Of a stretch of DNA of 7,518 bases, positions 1-6,251 are shown piece by piece. Under the pieces are notes generated by a model, which saw only the letters and a list, made by a program, of their open reading frames with translations, did no database searches and was not told the origin of the DNA. Origin of the DNA: an uncultured Geobacteraceae bacterium (lineage in GTDB: Bacteria; Desulfobacterota; Desulfuromonadia; Desulfuromonadales; Geopsychrobacteraceae); NCBI GenBank assembly GCA_937958075.1, contig CALFFB010000144.1, forward strand, positions 1-7,518. The letters run 5' to 3'. Made by a program: the position numbers and the translations under genes. The stretch's first letter is position 1, and each line of letters begins with the position of its first letter.

Positions 1-101
1 TCGGTGCAGTGCTGGACGCCAGACTCGATCGGCACCTGCGCACCCGGGAGGAAGAGCTGGATTTCGTCAGATGCAATTACTGTCAATCGCCTGGTCATTG
101 A
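1..101 (+). CDS. C-terminal end of probable CCA-adding/poly(A) polymerase family tRNA nucleotidyltransferase (5' truncated)
   Basis: An open frame enters from the left edge (codons in phase from base 3) and stops at TGA 99-101. The 32 visible residues start GAVLDARLDRHLRTREEELD. A Gly-x-x-Leu-Asp-x-x-Leu helix followed by a Thr-Arg-Glu-Glu segment is the usual ending of class II tRNA nucleotidyltransferases/poly(A) polymerase family proteins, which add or repair the CCA end of tRNA in the cytoplasm. In Geobacter-type genomes such a gene often lies just before an M50 protease gene, which fits the neighbour here. The last dozen residues (RCNYCQSPGH) are not family-typical and carry two Cys. No catalytic domain is in view, so the assignment rests on a short tail and on context. 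The gap to the next start is 67 bases with no clear terminator, so co-transcription is possible. Confidence 0.45.
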   Translation, partial: GAVLDARLDRHLRTREEELDFVRCNYCQSPGH

Positions 102-168
102 CCCTGATCGGCAACTCCTCTAGAGTGTGCGGCGATTAGGACCTGATCGCTTTTTTCGTCGAGGCTTC

Positions 169-846
169 ATGGAAACCGTTCTGTCTAAAATCGCCATCAT
201 GCTGGTGCCGGCGCTGCTGGCCATCATGATCCACGAGGTCTCTCACGGTTACGCCGCCGAACGGTTCGGTGACCCGACGGCGCGGCTCCTCGGGCGGCTC
301 AATCTGAATCCGCTGAAACACCTGGATCCTGTCGGTACCATCGCCGTGTTTATTTTCGGCTTCGGCTGGGCCAAGCCGGTGCCGGTCAATGCCGGGAATT
401 TTCGCCGGCCGCGCCAGGACATGATCTGGGTCGCGGTGGCGGGCCCCCTGAGCAACCTGCTGCTGGCCTTTCTCTCGGCACTGCTGCTGCGGGTACTGGG
501 CATGTTCGATGGTAGCGGCACGGGGATGGTGGCGTCCCTGATCCCGCCGTTGCAGATGATGGCAGCCTTCAGCTTGTATATCAACGTGCTGCTGGCGATC
601 TTCAATCTGATTCCGGTCCCCCCCCTTGATGGCGGTCGGATTCTTATGGGTTTCATTTCCGATGGTTATGCGGCCATGCTCAGCCGCCTGGAACCCTTTG
701 GTCTGATCCTGATCGTGCTGCTGGTGTTTTTCACCGATTTCTGGTCGAGGATCCTGTCGCCCATTATCTCTTTTATCGTCCTGCAGTTGGCCGGCCGCCA
801 GATGCCCCTGGTTGAGCAGGCCATGCGTTTTCTCTTCGGCCACTAA
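169..846 (+). CDS. site-2 protease family (M50) intramembrane zinc metalloprotease
   Basis: This is a 225-residue multi-pass membrane protein of the M50 (site-2 protease) family, which cleaves substrates within or beside the inner membrane. Helix 1 carries the zinc motif HEVSH at residues 22-26. AGPLSNL lies at 91-97, before a transmembrane helix. The second active-site motif NLIPVPPLDGG (146-156) supplies the third zinc ligand, Asp154. Further hydrophobic segments lie near 52-66, 132-148, 177-189 and 197-208. The length matches the compact M50 group without PDZ or CBS domains. I chose ATG 169 because GAGG sits at 161-164 and homologues begin a few residues before this helix; a GTG at 127 would add 14 Arg-rich residues with no good ribosome site. 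The substrate is unknown. scpA follows after 19 bases, so the genes are probably co-transcribed. A run of eight C at 618-625 lies in the codons for the second motif. Confidence 0.93.
   Translation: METVLSKIAIMLVPALLAIMIHEVSHGYAAERFGDPTARLLGRLNLNPLKHLDPVGTIAVFIFGFGWAKPVPVNAGNFRRPRQDMIWVAVAGPLSNLLLAFLSALLLRVLGMFDGSGTGMVASLIPPLQMMAAFSLYINVLLAIFNLIPVPPLDGGRILMGFISDGYAAMLSRLEPFGLILIVLLVFFTDFWSRILSPIISFIVLQLAGRQMPLVEQAMRFLFGH
618..625 (+). repeat. homopolymer tract of eight C within the M50 protease gene
   Basis: Eight consecutive C cover the codons for Val-Pro-Pro just before Leu-Asp-Gly-Gly of the second active-site motif. The frame is intact with eight, so this copy encodes a full-length protease. 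Confidence 0.85.
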
Positions 847-865
847 AGGTTCACAGGGGGCGGTC

Positions 866-1636
866 ATGGCGCTGCAGATTCAGCTTCAGAATTTCACCGG
901 ACCTCTGGATCTGCTTCTGCATCTGATCAAAAGCCATGAAATGGATATCTGTGATATCCGTATTTTTGAGATCACCGAACAGTATCTGACGGTTATCGAA
1001 CAGATGAAGCAGCTCGACCTGGATATCGCCGGAGAGTTTCTGATGATGGCCGCCACCCTGATCCATATCAAGTCGCGGATGTTGCTGCCCCTGCCCGACG
1101 ACGGCACCGACGAAGAGGAGGATGATCCGCGCGCCGAGCTGGTCAGGCGCCTCCTTGAATATCAGCGTTACAAGGAGGCGGGACAGCTGTTCGACACGCT
1201 GTTGCGTCTTGATCGCGATGTGTTTGTGCCGTGCCTGCCGGTGCCTGTAGCTGATGGCGATGAAACAGGGCAGGAAGCGCAGATAACAGCCAGCCTCTTT
1301 CAGCTGGCCCAGGCTTTTTATGAGATCGTTCGTAACCAGGAAAAGGTGGAGCCGTTTCACGAGGTTGTGCGCGAGTCGGTGTCCGTTGCCGATACCATGA
1401 AGCGGATCCGCAGTCAGTTTGTTAACGCGGCCCGGCTCAATTTTTGCGACCTTGTGGAATCCGGCGGCAGAATCAGGATGGTTGTCAGTTTTCTGGCGAT
1501 TCTTGAATTGATCAAGATGAAAATCCTGACCGTCGATCAGGTTGCGCCTTTCGGTGATATCTGGTTGAAGCGGCTGGTCACTGCCGAAGAGCTGACCGGC
1601 CTTGTGCTGGCCGGGGAATTAGGGGATTATGACTGA
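866..1636 (+). CDS. scpA: segregation and condensation protein A (ScpA, kleisin)
   Basis: ScpA is the kleisin subunit of the bacterial SMC-ScpA-ScpB condensin, which compacts and separates the replicated chromosome. The 256-residue protein shows the N-terminal signature FTGPLDLLLHLI (10-21), which leads into the SMC-neck-binding helices. The conserved GEFLMMAATLIHIKSRMLLP block spans 56-75. An acidic linker follows (DDGTDEEEDDP, 78-88). The C-terminal winged helix (about 205-240) contains a VSFLAILELIKMK stretch and would bind the SMC head. Length is normal for the family. ATG 866 is preceded by AGGGGG at 855-860 with a 5-base spacer. An in-frame upstream ATG at 812 lies inside the protease gene and adds 18 residues absent from the family start. 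The 3' end overlaps scpB by 8 bases, suggesting translational coupling, as expected for subunits of one complex. Confidence 0.97.
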   Translation: MALQIQLQNFTGPLDLLLHLIKSHEMDICDIRIFEITEQYLTVIEQMKQLDLDIAGEFLMMAATLIHIKSRMLLPLPDDGTDEEEDDPRAELVRRLLEYQRYKEAGQLFDTLLRLDRDVFVPCLPVPVADGDETGQEAQITASLFQLAQAFYEIVRNQEKVEPFHEVVRESVSVADTMKRIRSQFVNAARLNFCDLVESGGRIRMVVSFLAILELIKMKILTVDQVAPFGDIWLKRLVTAEELTGLVLAGELGDYD

Positions 1637-2192
1637 GCTCAGAGCGCTGATCGAGGCCTTGTTGTTTGTCGCCGAGTCACCCCTGTCCATCGATAAACTC
1701 TGTGAGGTGACCGAAGGTTCACGGTCCGAGGTCAGGGAGGTTGTTGACGGGTTGATGGAGGTCTATCAGCGGGAAAGCCGTGGCGTCGAACTGGTGGAGG
1801 TTGCCGGGGGCTATCAGTTTCGTACTCCGGCGGCGCTGGCCCCCTGGTTGCGGCGCCTGCAGCGGGAGCGGCCGCAGCGAATGTCCCGGGCGGCGCTGGA
1901 GACCCTGGCGATTATCGCCTATCGGCAACCCATCACCCGGGCCGAGGTGGAGTATCTGCGGGGGGTTGATTCCGGTGGAGTGATGAAAACCCTGCTGGAG
2001 CGCAACCTGTTGCGGCTGCTCGGCAAAAAGGATGTGCCCGGAAAGCCGTTGCTGTACGGCACCAGTCGCTATTTTCTGGAGTTTTTCGGGTTGCGGGAGT
2101 TAAGTGATCTGCCGACGTTAAAAGAATTTGCCGCTCTTGATCCGGAACTAGCCGAGGCCTTGCCCCGCGATCCCGAAGAGAACGGTAGCTGA
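1629..2192 (+). CDS. scpB: segregation and condensation protein B (ScpB)
   Basis: ScpB is the winged-helix dimer that binds the central part of ScpA and completes the SMC condensin in the nucleoid. The 187-residue protein starts MTELRALIEALLFVAESPLS, the typical family opening. Its first winged helix covers about 1-75. The second contains the hallmark LETLAIIAYRQPITRAEVEYLRGV (90-113) and continues to the GKPLLYGT loop (138-145) and FLEFFGL (149-155). A short acidic tail follows. ATG 1629 lies inside the end of scpA, with AGGGG at 1621-1625; the short spacing fits coupled translation from the upstream gene. rluB begins 11 bases after the stop, an arrangement seen in many bacteria. Nothing in the sequence looks damaged. 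Confidence 0.97.
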   Translation: MTELRALIEALLFVAESPLSIDKLCEVTEGSRSEVREVVDGLMEVYQRESRGVELVEVAGGYQFRTPAALAPWLRRLQRERPQRMSRAALETLAIIAYRQPITRAEVEYLRGVDSGGVMKTLLERNLLRLLGKKDVPGKPLLYGTSRYFLEFFGLRELSDLPTLKEFAALDPELAEALPRDPEENGS

Positions 2193-2203
2193 TTCAGGAT
2201 GTC

Positions 2204-2917
2204 ATGAAGGAACGTATTCAAAAAATCATCGCCCGCAGCGGTCTGGCTTCCCGCCGTCAGGCGGAAGACTGGATCCGCCAGGGACGGGTCGAGGTCAACG
2301 GCCGTCCGGCGGAACTCGGCCAGGGCGCCGATCCGCTGCGCGACCGCATTGTTGTCAACGGCAAGCCGCTGAAAGGACCGGAAAAAACGGTCACCCTGCT
2401 GCTGAACAAGCCGCGTGGCTATGTTTGTTCCCTGCGTGATCCGCAAAAACGTCAACGGGTGACGGAACTGGTCAGGGATATTCCGGAACGGGTTTTTCCC
2501 GTCGGGCGGCTGGATTACAACAGCGAGGGGTTGCTGCTTATGACCAATGACGGTGATCTTGCCCATGCCCTGACCCATCCGGCGCACCACGTGGAAAAAA
2601 CCTACCTGGTCAAGGTCAGGGGCCACCTGACGCCGGAGATGGTGGCCGCCATGCGGCGAGGGATGACCCTTGACGATGGTCCGACCGCTCCGGCCAAAGT
2701 CGACAAGGTGCGGGCCGCAGGCAACAACTACTGGTTCGAAATTACCTTGCATGAGGGGCGCAATCGGCAGATCCGGCGCATGTGTGAAGCCTTTGGTCTG
2801 GTGGTTGTCCGGCTGAAAAGGATTCGGCTTGCGTTTCTGACCCTGGATGGCGTCCCGACAGGAGCATTCCGCCTGCTGCGCGATGGTGAGTTGAAAAAAC
2901 TGCGGGCCGTCACCTAG
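2204..2917 (+). CDS. rluB: 23S rRNA pseudouridine synthase, RluB/RsuA family
   Basis: This enzyme converts a specific uridine of 23S rRNA to pseudouridine; in E. coli RluB the target is U2605. The 237-residue protein has an N-terminal S4 RNA-binding domain (about 2-50, RIQKIIARSGLASRRQAEDW...). The RsuA-type catalytic domain starts at LLLNKPRGYVCS (65-76). The catalytic aspartate is Asp104 in GRLDYNSEGLLLMTNDG, and the RsuA/RluB signature EGRNRQIRRM is at 184-193. It is shorter than E. coli RluB because it lacks the basic C-terminal extension, as in many non-enteric homologues. ATG 2204 has CAGGA at 2195-2199. It is likely the last gene of the scp operon, since a promoter-like sequence lies in the following gap. 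The RluB rather than RluE/RluF/RsuA choice rests on scpAB synteny and overall motif match; the exact target base is inferred. Confidence 0.93.
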   Translation: MKERIQKIIARSGLASRRQAEDWIRQGRVEVNGRPAELGQGADPLRDRIVVNGKPLKGPEKTVTLLLNKPRGYVCSLRDPQKRQRVTELVRDIPERVFPVGRLDYNSEGLLLMTNDGDLAHALTHPAHHVEKTYLVKVRGHLTPEMVAAMRRGMTLDDGPTAPAKVDKVRAAGNNYWFEITLHEGRNRQIRRMCEAFGLVVVRLKRIRLAFLTLDGVPTGAFRLLRDGELKKLRAVT

Positions 2918-2931
2918 CTCCTTGCTTGTGT

Positions 2932-2959
2932 TTGTTTTTGTTGACGTTTGTGGTACGAT
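2932..2959 (+). promoter_or_regulatory. candidate sigma-70 promoter with extended -10 ahead of the TPR gene
   Basis: The gap after rluB turns sharply T-rich compared with its surroundings. A TGGTACGAT block at 2951-2959 fits an extended -10 (TGN plus TACGAT at 2954-2959, four of six consensus bases). A TTGTTT at 2932-2937 lies 16 bases upstream as a possible -35. Transcription would start near 2966 and give a leader of about 70 bases before the proposed TTG start. A better -35 match, TTGACG at 2941-2946, is too close to this -10 and has only a poor partner (CATCTT) at 17 bases. The call is made by eye only. Confidence 0.42.
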
Positions 2960-3024
2960 TTTACATCTTTTTTCCGATCTATTGTCCGGTTCGGGTGCCT
3001 CTAGCCCGCCACAATGCGACAGAC

Positions 3025-3037
3025 GGGGGTTTCTTTG
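3025..3037 (+). promoter_or_regulatory. G-rich ribosome binding site that points to a TTG start for the TPR gene
   Basis: A run GGGGG at 3025-3029 lies 5 bases before TTG 3035-3037, a normal Shine-Dalgarno distance. The upstream in-frame ATG at 3014 has only CCCGCCACA before it and no purine-rich site. The G-run would otherwise encode part of an atypical RQTGV lead-in. This favours initiation at TTG 3035, giving a protein that starts MAIQKDKLLESAQK. Confidence 0.5.
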
Positions 3038-5146
3038 GCAATTCAAAAAGACAAACTGCTGGAATCAGCGCAAAAAAATCTGAAGAAAAAGCAGTATGCA
3101 AAAGCGCTCAAGGATTACCAGAAGATCGTCGAGGCTGATCCTGCGGACATGCGGGTACGGCAGAAGCTGGCCGAACTTTATGTGCGTACCGGCAAGTCAG
3201 CGGAAGCCTATGACCAGTTCGAGGCCATTGCCAAATATTTTACCAGTAACGGTTTTCATCTGAAGGCCATTGCCATCTATAAACAGATGCAGCGCCTTGA
3301 CCCGAGTCAGGTGACGATTTTCAATCGGCTGGCCGAGCTGAATGTCAAACAGGGACTTATCGGGAACGCTTTGGCGGAATACCGGAACCTGGTCGATCAT
3401 TATGAACGCAACGGCATGATTGCCGATGAGATCAAGGTCCTGGAGAAGATGCGCGACCTTGATCCGGGGAACCTGAATGTGCGGGTCAAGCTGGCTGAGG
3501 TCATGGCTGCCAACGAGCGCAAGGATGACGGCCTGACTGAGCTCAAAGGGGTCCTCGAACGCCTGAGCGAACGCCGCGACTTTGATAAAAGCCTGAAGCT
3601 GTACAAGATGTTTCTTCCCTTTTATCCTGACAACAGGCAGCTTCAGCTCGGCCTGTCGCGAACCTTCTACGAAAAGGGGGATTTCCAGCGCGGCGCGACC
3701 ATTGTTGAAACCCTGCTCAAAGACAAACCGGAAGACCCCGATCTGCTGCGGCAGCTGGCGCACGGTTATGTGCACGCCGGTGAGCAGGCCCGGGCCATCG
3801 CTATCTACAGCAAGATCTTAAGTCTTGATCCTACGGATCTGGACAGTCGTGAGACGCTGGTCAGCTGTCAGATCGCCTGTGACCGACCGGAACAGGCCGT
3901 CGACGAGCTTGAAGAGTGGAAGGATGCCTTCTTCAAGGCAGGGCGCCTTGAGACGGTGCGCGAATTTTATGAGACCCTCAAGGAAAAATTGCCGAAAAAC
4001 GCCGCTGTCCTGCAGACCCTCGACACCATCTACGAGGTGACGGGTGAGGGGGACAAGCTCCTCGATATGTATTCCGCCCAGGACGACAACGCGGAAGCGT
4101 TGCCGGATGATTTTTCGCCGCCGGCGGAAGAGGTTCTGTCTGACACCCTGCTGGGAACGGTTGATCTTGATTTTGACGACGAACCGCCGGCCACATCCAC
4201 GGCGGAATTCGATGTCCTGGAAGAAGAAGATCTCGATCTGCAGGATCTGGCGGATACCGGCAGAGACGGAGCAGATGACGGGGCAGGGACAGAAGAAGAG
4301 GCCACCATTGAGCTGGATATCAAGGACAGTTTCGCCGATGACAGTGATTTTGCCGCGGCCTTTTCCTTTGACGATGAGGCTCCGCCGGCCGCGGAAAGCG
4401 CGTTGCGCGGTGATCTGCAGGCTGACCTGGAAGAGGCGGAATTCTATCTGCAGCAGGGTTTGTACGACGACGCCTTGCAGCTGTGCCGTGAGATTCTGAA
4501 CTACGCCCCTGATGCACAGGAGTGTCAGCGCAAACTGGAAGAGATTGAGCGGCTGCAGCAGGAGGCAACAGGCGATCAGGAGCAGGAACCCGCCGCCGAG
4601 GCGACACCTGATCTGGGTGATTTCGATGTCGACAGCACCTTTGACGCCCTGCAGGAAGAGCCGTCGGCGCAGAAAAAAGTATTCAAGACCGACGTTGATG
4701 AACAGATTGCCGCTGATGACATGGAGTCGCACTACAATCTGGGTATCGCCTATCGGGAGATGGGTCTGCACGCTGACGCCATCAGCGAGTTTGACAAGGC
4801 CCAGAAGGATCCTGCCCGTTACGTTGACTGCCAGATTCTCAAAAGTCTGTGTCTGTCCGATATGGAGGATCACGACAATGCGGAATTTGTGCTGCAGCAG
4901 ACAACCCAGGTGGCCGGCCTCGGCCCGGAGCAGAAGCTGGATCTTTGCTATGAGCTCGGGCGCCTCTACGAGAAGACCCGGCGCTATAATAACGCCCTGA
5001 GCAGTTATCGTGACGTCTTCGATCAGGACAGCAATTATCGCGATGTGGCTGACCGGATTACCGCCCTGACGGAGATGATGGAAAGACCCGCCACAGAGGC
5101 CTCTGAGCCTGCAGGGAATAAGCGGGAGCGGGTCTCCTTCCTGTAA
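3035..5146 (+). CDS. large tetratricopeptide-repeat protein with acidic central linker, partner of the downstream AAA+ ATPase
   Basis: This is a 703-residue protein (710 if ATG 3014 is used). It has no signal peptide or membrane segment, so it is likely cytoplasmic. It has three parts. Bases 3062-4078 encode an alpha-solenoid of TPR-like units with LAEL..., A..Y and LDP signatures. Their starts are spaced by exactly 34 or 54 residues. Bases about 4079-4410 encode a disordered, strongly Asp/Glu-rich linker with short motifs such as FDDEP and DLDLQDL. The C-terminal part begins with one TPR (EAEFYLQQGLYDDALQLC, near 4434) and, after a second short linker, ends with TPRs at about 4720-5060. A solenoid-acidic linker-TPR layout recalls FimV-like polar scaffold proteins, but there is no LysM domain or membrane helix and I claim no homology. 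The ATPase gene follows 39 bases later, so the two products probably work together. Specific function is unknown; the TPR assignment is secure. Confidence 0.9.
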   Translation: MAIQKDKLLESAQKNLKKKQYAKALKDYQKIVEADPADMRVRQKLAELYVRTGKSAEAYDQFEAIAKYFTSNGFHLKAIAIYKQMQRLDPSQVTIFNRLAELNVKQGLIGNALAEYRNLVDHYERNGMIADEIKVLEKMRDLDPGNLNVRVKLAEVMAANERKDDGLTELKGVLERLSERRDFDKSLKLYKMFLPFYPDNRQLQLGLSRTFYEKGDFQRGATIVETLLKDKPEDPDLLRQLAHGYVHAGEQARAIAIYSKILSLDPTDLDSRETLVSCQIACDRPEQAVDELEEWKDAFFKAGRLETVREFYETLKEKLPKNAAVLQTLDTIYEVTGEGDKLLDMYSAQDDNAEALPDDFSPPAEEVLSDTLLGTVDLDFDDEPPATSTAEFDVLEEEDLDLQDLADTGRDGADDGAGTEEEATIELDIKDSFADDSDFAAAFSFDDEAPPAAESALRGDLQADLEEAEFYLQQGLYDDALQLCREILNYAPDAQECQRKLEEIERLQQEATGDQEQEPAAEATPDLGDFDVDSTFDALQEEPSAQKKVFKTDVDEQIAADDMESHYNLGIAYREMGLHADAISEFDKAQKDPARYVDCQILKSLCLSDMEDHDNAEFVLQQTTQVAGLGPEQKLDLCYELGRLYEKTRRYNNALSSYRDVFDQDSNYRDVADRITALTEMMERPATEASEPAGNKRERVSFL
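3062..4070 (+). repeat. TPR-type protein repeats in exact 102-bp and 162-bp steps
   Basis: Aligning the first helix of each unit (ESAQK, KLAEL, RLAEL, KLAEV, GLSRT, QLAHG, TLVSC, TLDTI) puts unit starts at 3062, 3164, 3326, 3488, 3650, 3752, 3854 and 4016. The steps are 102, 162, 162, 162, 102, 102 and 162 bases, that is 34, 54, 54, 54, 34, 34 and 54 residues. A 54-residue unit is a normal TPR with an added 20-residue segment, for example NGFHLKAIAIYKQMQRLDP. DNA identity between units is low, so this is an old protein-level repeat and not a recent tandem duplication. Confidence 0.8.
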
Positions 5147-5185
5147 GCGGCGCCAGCGCAGGAACACAATTTTGACGGAGAGCAC

Positions 5186-6082
5186 ATGGGCTATACAGAC
5201 CATTTTCATTTTGAGCGTGAACCCTTTTCCAACGCGCCGAATGACAGGTTCTATTTTGAGAGTGAGCAGCACAAGCAGGCCCTGGCGCGGCTGAAGTACT
5301 CCATCGATTCCGACAAGGGGCTGGCGGTTCTGGTGGGCGATATCGGAACCGGCAAGACCACTCTGGCCCGGCGCATGCTTGACAATCTCCCCCTGACGGA
5401 GTACGAGTCGTCGCTGCTGGTGATGATCCATTCCAGCGTCACCCCGGAATGGCTGCTGTCGCGGATCAGCATGCAACTGGGGGTGCCCCAACCGGACGAA
5501 AATCCTCTGAAAATACTCAAGCAGTTGTACGAGCGCCTGCTGCAGATTGAAGAGGAGGGACGCAAGGCGGTTGTGCTGATCGACGAGGCGCAGATGCTGC
5601 AGAGCCGGGAACTGATGGAGGAATTCCGTGGTTTGCTGAATCTGGAGATTCCCGGAAAAAAACTTCTCAACATCATCTTTTTCGGGCTGTCGGCCCTGGA
5701 TGATGTCCTCAAGCTGGATGAACCTCTGGCCCAGCGCGTCGCCTTTCGGTTTACCCTGACGCCCCTGAAGCCGGCAGAAACCGCGGCCTATATCAATCAT
5801 CGGCTGGAGGTCGCCGGTTGTCAGTCCTCGCCCTTCCAGAAAGAGGTGCTGCCGCTGATTTACAGCTATTCCGGCGGGGTGCCGCGGTTGATCAACACCA
5901 TCTGTGACAACGCCCTGTTTGAGACCTATCTGCGCCACGGTCAGGAGGTCACCCCGGCCATTGTTCGCGATGTGGTTGAGGATCTGGGCCTGAAACTGGT
6001 GAAACCGGCGGAAGTGGAATCCTTTTTTGAGCAGGACAATGGTGAGGATCTGGAAATCATCTTTGACGAGCCCGACTTTTAA
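5186..6082 (+). CDS. ExeA/MshM-type AAA+ ATPase
   Basis: A 298-residue P-loop ATPase of the ExeA/GspA/MshM group (COG3267-like), proteins that power or organise assembly of secretion, pilus or exopolysaccharide machinery at the inner membrane. The N-terminus FHFEREPFSNAPNDRFYF (7-24) is the family opening. Walker A is GDIGTGKT (51-58) and Walker B is VVLIDEAQ (129-136). A sensor-like strand IIFFGLSALD (163-172) replaces the more usual GQPEL form. LAQRVAFRF (181-189) carries the likely arginine finger, and the sensor-2 motif SGGVPRLINTICDNAL is at 229-244. The acidic tail (272-298) ends FDEPDF. Unlike ExeA/GspA it has no transmembrane helix or peptidoglycan-binding domain, so it is a cytoplasmic short form like MshM or exosortase-associated ATPases. 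ATG 5186 is preceded by ACGGAGAG at about 5174-5181. It follows the TPR gene by 39 bases and a terminator follows it. Its specific machine is not identifiable here. Confidence 0.9.
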   Translation: MGYTDHFHFEREPFSNAPNDRFYFESEQHKQALARLKYSIDSDKGLAVLVGDIGTGKTTLARRMLDNLPLTEYESSLLVMIHSSVTPEWLLSRISMQLGVPQPDENPLKILKQLYERLLQIEEEGRKAVVLIDEAQMLQSRELMEEFRGLLNLEIPGKKLLNIIFFGLSALDDVLKLDEPLAQRVAFRFTLTPLKPAETAAYINHRLEVAGCQSSPFQKEVLPLIYSYSGGVPRLINTICDNALFETYLRHGQEVTPAIVRDVVEDLGLKLVKPAEVESFFEQDNGEDLEIIFDEPDF

Positions 6083-6197
6083 CGGTTCAGCTCAATTTCG
6101 GGTACAGGCCCGTGCCGAACAGTATCCCGATTGTAAACCGACGGCTTATTCAAACCTGGATCTGTTGTCCAGCAGCGTAACAGTTTCCTCTATTGCT

Positions 6198-6232
6198 TAG
6201 CGGCCACGGATTCCGGCCGCTATCGTTTTTTT
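6198..6232 (+). terminator. rho-independent terminator after the TPR-ATPase pair
   Basis: A perfect 8-base stem TAGCGGCC (6198-6205) pairs with GGCCGCTA (6215-6222) around a 9-base loop. Three bases (TCG) and then seven T (6226-6232) follow. The GC-rich stem plus T-tract is a classic intrinsic terminator for the upstream operon. It abuts the mutL ribosome binding site, so it may also act as an attenuator for mutL. Confidence 0.8.
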
Positions 6233-6241
6233 AAGGACAGG
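6233..6241 (+). promoter_or_regulatory. mutL ribosome binding region
   Basis: AAGGACAGG directly follows the T-tract of the terminator. AAGGA (6233-6237) is 14 bases from ATG 6252, which is long. The AGG at 6239-6241 is 10 bases away and is the better-spaced core. No other in-frame start lies between this site and ATG 6252. Confidence 0.55.
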
Positions 6242-6251
6242 CCTTTGTCGT

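Noticed and set aside
127..168. GTG 127 as the start of the M50 protease
   Set aside because: It would add 14 residues with several Arg ahead of the first membrane helix and has no good ribosome site. ATG 169 has GAGG upstream and fits the family length.
812..865. ATG 812 as the start of scpA
   Set aside because: It lies inside the protease gene and adds a non-family extension. ATG 866 has a strong AGGGGG site and matches the usual ScpA N-terminus.
136..867. A 243-codon minus-strand frame opposite the M50 protease gene
   Set aside because: It is codon-aligned with the sense gene, and its His/Gln/Arg-rich translation is typical of the antisense of a hydrophobic Leu-rich protein.
2069..3046. 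A 325-codon minus-strand frame opposite the end of scpB and all of rluB
   Set aside because: It is aligned with the rluB codons and explained by codon bias. The sense strand carries intact S4 and pseudouridine synthase motifs.
3818..5938. An uninterrupted 706-codon open frame on the minus strand, spanning the end of the TPR gene, the gap and most of the ATPase gene
   Set aside because: It is exactly codon-aligned with both sense genes, which share one frame. It stays open because these genes avoid TTA, CTA and TCA codons, the complements of stops, over this span. The translation is Gln/Leu/Arg-rich with no recognisable domain, while both sense proteins have clear families.
6083..6190. Gap between the ATPase stop and the terminator, checked for a small gene or structured RNA
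   Set aside because: No start codon with a ribosome site leads into a convincing short ORF, and only a weak CGGG/CCCG hairpin near 6099-6115 was seen.
6165..6194. Possible mutL promoter TTGTCC (6165-6170) with TCTATT (6189-6194)
   Set aside because: The spacing is 18, but the -10 lacks the key second-position A, and the transcript would begin at the terminator. The match is too weak to list as a feature.
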